From: Bacteroidales bacterium
GTDB taxonomy: Bacteria > Bacteroidota > Bacteroidia > Bacteroidales > UBA10428
NCBI GenBank assembly: GCA_003508755.1
Contig: DNTK01000553.1
Span: forward strand, 1-7,774
Reading direction: 5' to 3'
Length of the DNA: 7,774 bases
Numbering within the stretch: the stretch's first letter is position 1; each line of letters opens with the position of its first letter. Under the pieces are notes generated by a model. The model ran no database searches and was not told where the DNA came from. It worked only from the letters and a program-made list of their open reading frames with translations. Below, in pieces: positions 6,982-7,774 of the stretch. A program made the translations under genes and the position numbers.

Positions 6982-7774
6982 ATGAGGGTTGTAACCGCGA
7001 TTATTCTTCTAATTTTAGGCAGCCTCCCATCCATAGCTCAGAATGATTCCATAGCGTATCATACTGATTTATATTTTCTTACTGCAAATCAATCTTTCCA
7101 ACCGCATTGGCAGGTGTCCAATAAATACGGCATCTTCGATCGAAACAGGCAAACTGAATTGGTGGGTCTGTTCGGATTGGCATATCAATACAAAATTGGA
7201 GACAGATTTAAAATTGAAACACAAGGGGAATTCAATGTGAAATCTGATATTTCCACCAGCTATTTTCAACAACTCTACCTCAATGTACACTATGGTTCCC
7301 TTCAACTAAAAATAGGGAAAGAAGCTTATACCATTGCTCAGTATAGCGATGCATTGAGTTCCGGTTCTTTATTCGTCAGCAACAATGCCAGGCCTATTCC
7401 AAAAATCGGTATTGGTTTTTATGATTTTACTCCAGTGCCCTGGATTGGCAGGTATGTTGAGTTTAAAGGAGCTATGAATTTTGCCAAACTGGATGATGAT
7501 CGAAGTATGTATAATGGCACCGATAATCCCTGGTATCACGAGAAATTTTTCTATGTCAGGAGTAGTTCTTTACCCGTAAACCTATATGCCGGCTTGAATC
7601 ATAGCGCACTATTTGGAGGAACCAGAACTTCAGGAAATGAAATTGAAGTTGATTTTCTAGCCACATTTTTTGGAATGGGCTCAGCTAAAGTTGGCGGTGG
7701 CGAAGAACTAAATGTAGCCGGCGCACACTTTGGACTATACGATGTTGGTCTTGATTGGATTATTCAGAAAACTT
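6982..7774 (+). CDS. Wzi-family capsule assembly outer-membrane protein (3'-partial)
   Basis: The frame is open from ATG 6982 to the right edge: 264 codons with no stop. It begins with a signal peptide, MRVVTAIILLILGSLPSIA, with likely cleavage after A19 before Q20 (A-Q is a frequent Bacteroidota junction). The mature part is rich in alternating aromatic/polar beta-strand segments, as expected for an outer-membrane beta barrel. Diagnostic stretches are LQLKIGKEAY (about 107-116) and SSGSLFVSNNARPIPKIG (about 126-143), which I recognise as the conserved G-K and S-x-NARPIPKI region of the Caps_assemb_Wzi family. E. coli Wzi is an outer-membrane lectin that anchors capsule at the surface; a similar role in surface assembly of the polymer made by the upstream genes is inferred. 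An in-frame TGA at 6976-6978 excludes an earlier start. The family is usually about 450-500 residues in Bacteroidota, so roughly half is visible. GC content is clearly higher than in the upstream genes. Confidence 0.85.
   Translation, partial: MRVVTAIILLILGSLPSIAQNDSIAYHTDLYFLTANQSFQPHWQVSNKYGIFDRNRQTELVGLFGLAYQYKIGDRFKIETQGEFNVKSDISTSYFQQLYLNVHYGSLQLKIGKEAYTIAQYSDALSSGSLFVSNNARPIPKIGIGFYDFTPVPWIGRYVEFKGAMNFAKLDDDRSMYNGTDNPWYHEKFFYVRSSSLPVNLYAGLNHSALFGGTRTSGNEIEVDFLATFFGMGSAKVGGGEELNVAGAHFGLYDVGLDWIIQKT

Noticed and set aside
7069..7305. Minus-strand open frame of 78 codons
   Set aside because: Antisense to the Wzi-like gene, which has a signal peptide and family motifs in its own frame.
1..7774. 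CRISPR array, tRNA/rRNA, insertion sequence, integrase or phage genes, toxin-antitoxin pair
   Set aside because: Looked for repeats, terminal inverted repeats, clover-leaf-like sequences and relevant protein motifs; none found. The window is almost fully occupied by polysaccharide genes.

Overview
The window is the downstream end of an exopolysaccharide/capsule biosynthesis locus from a member of the Bacteroidota. The evidence for the phylum is the AT-rich DNA, the lack of convincing Shine-Dalgarno sequences before any start, two exact copies of the Bacteroidota -7 promoter motif TAnnTTTG placed just upstream of genes, and the A-Q signal-peptide junction of the last gene. All seven supported genes are on the + strand. 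I would guess a Cytophagales/Flavobacteriia-type organism, but the sequence does not settle the lower rank.

Layout. (a) 1-3124: a Wzy-like O-antigen/EPS polymerase (5' end outside the window), a GT2 glycosyltransferase and a GT4-type glycosyltransferase, tightly packed (13-bp overlap, then a 9-bp gap). (b) 3125-3234: a 110-bp gap with a stem-loop and a candidate promoter, probably a transcription boundary. (c) 3235-6892: a second tight set of a WcaI-like glycosyltransferase (TTG start), an NAD-dependent extended-SDR epimerase (4-bp ATGA overlap) and a WcaJ-like polyprenyl-phosphate sugar-1-phosphate transferase. (d) 6893-6981: an 89-bp gap with an exact TAnnTTTG box. (e) 6982 to the right edge: the first 264 codons of a Wzi-family outer-membrane capsule assembly protein, cut by the window end.

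How they fit together (inferred from families). The WcaJ-like enzyme loads the first sugar phosphate onto undecaprenyl phosphate. The three glycosyltransferases extend the repeat unit on the cytoplasmic face, the epimerase makes or alters a nucleotide-sugar donor, the Wzy protein polymerises flipped repeats in the periplasm, and the Wzi-like protein helps at the outer surface. The flippase (Wzx), export channel (Wza) and chain-length/kinase protein (Wzc) are not in the window.

Sampled 60-nt lines suggest about 20-30% GC in the polymerase and glycosyltransferase genes and about 42% in the Wzi-like gene. That fits a variable serotype-like cassette beside a more conserved flank. I see no CRISPR, tRNA, rRNA, insertion sequence or phage signal, and no convincing new system. 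The most unusual single detail is a Phe in place of the catalytic Tyr of the epimerase's YxxxK motif.
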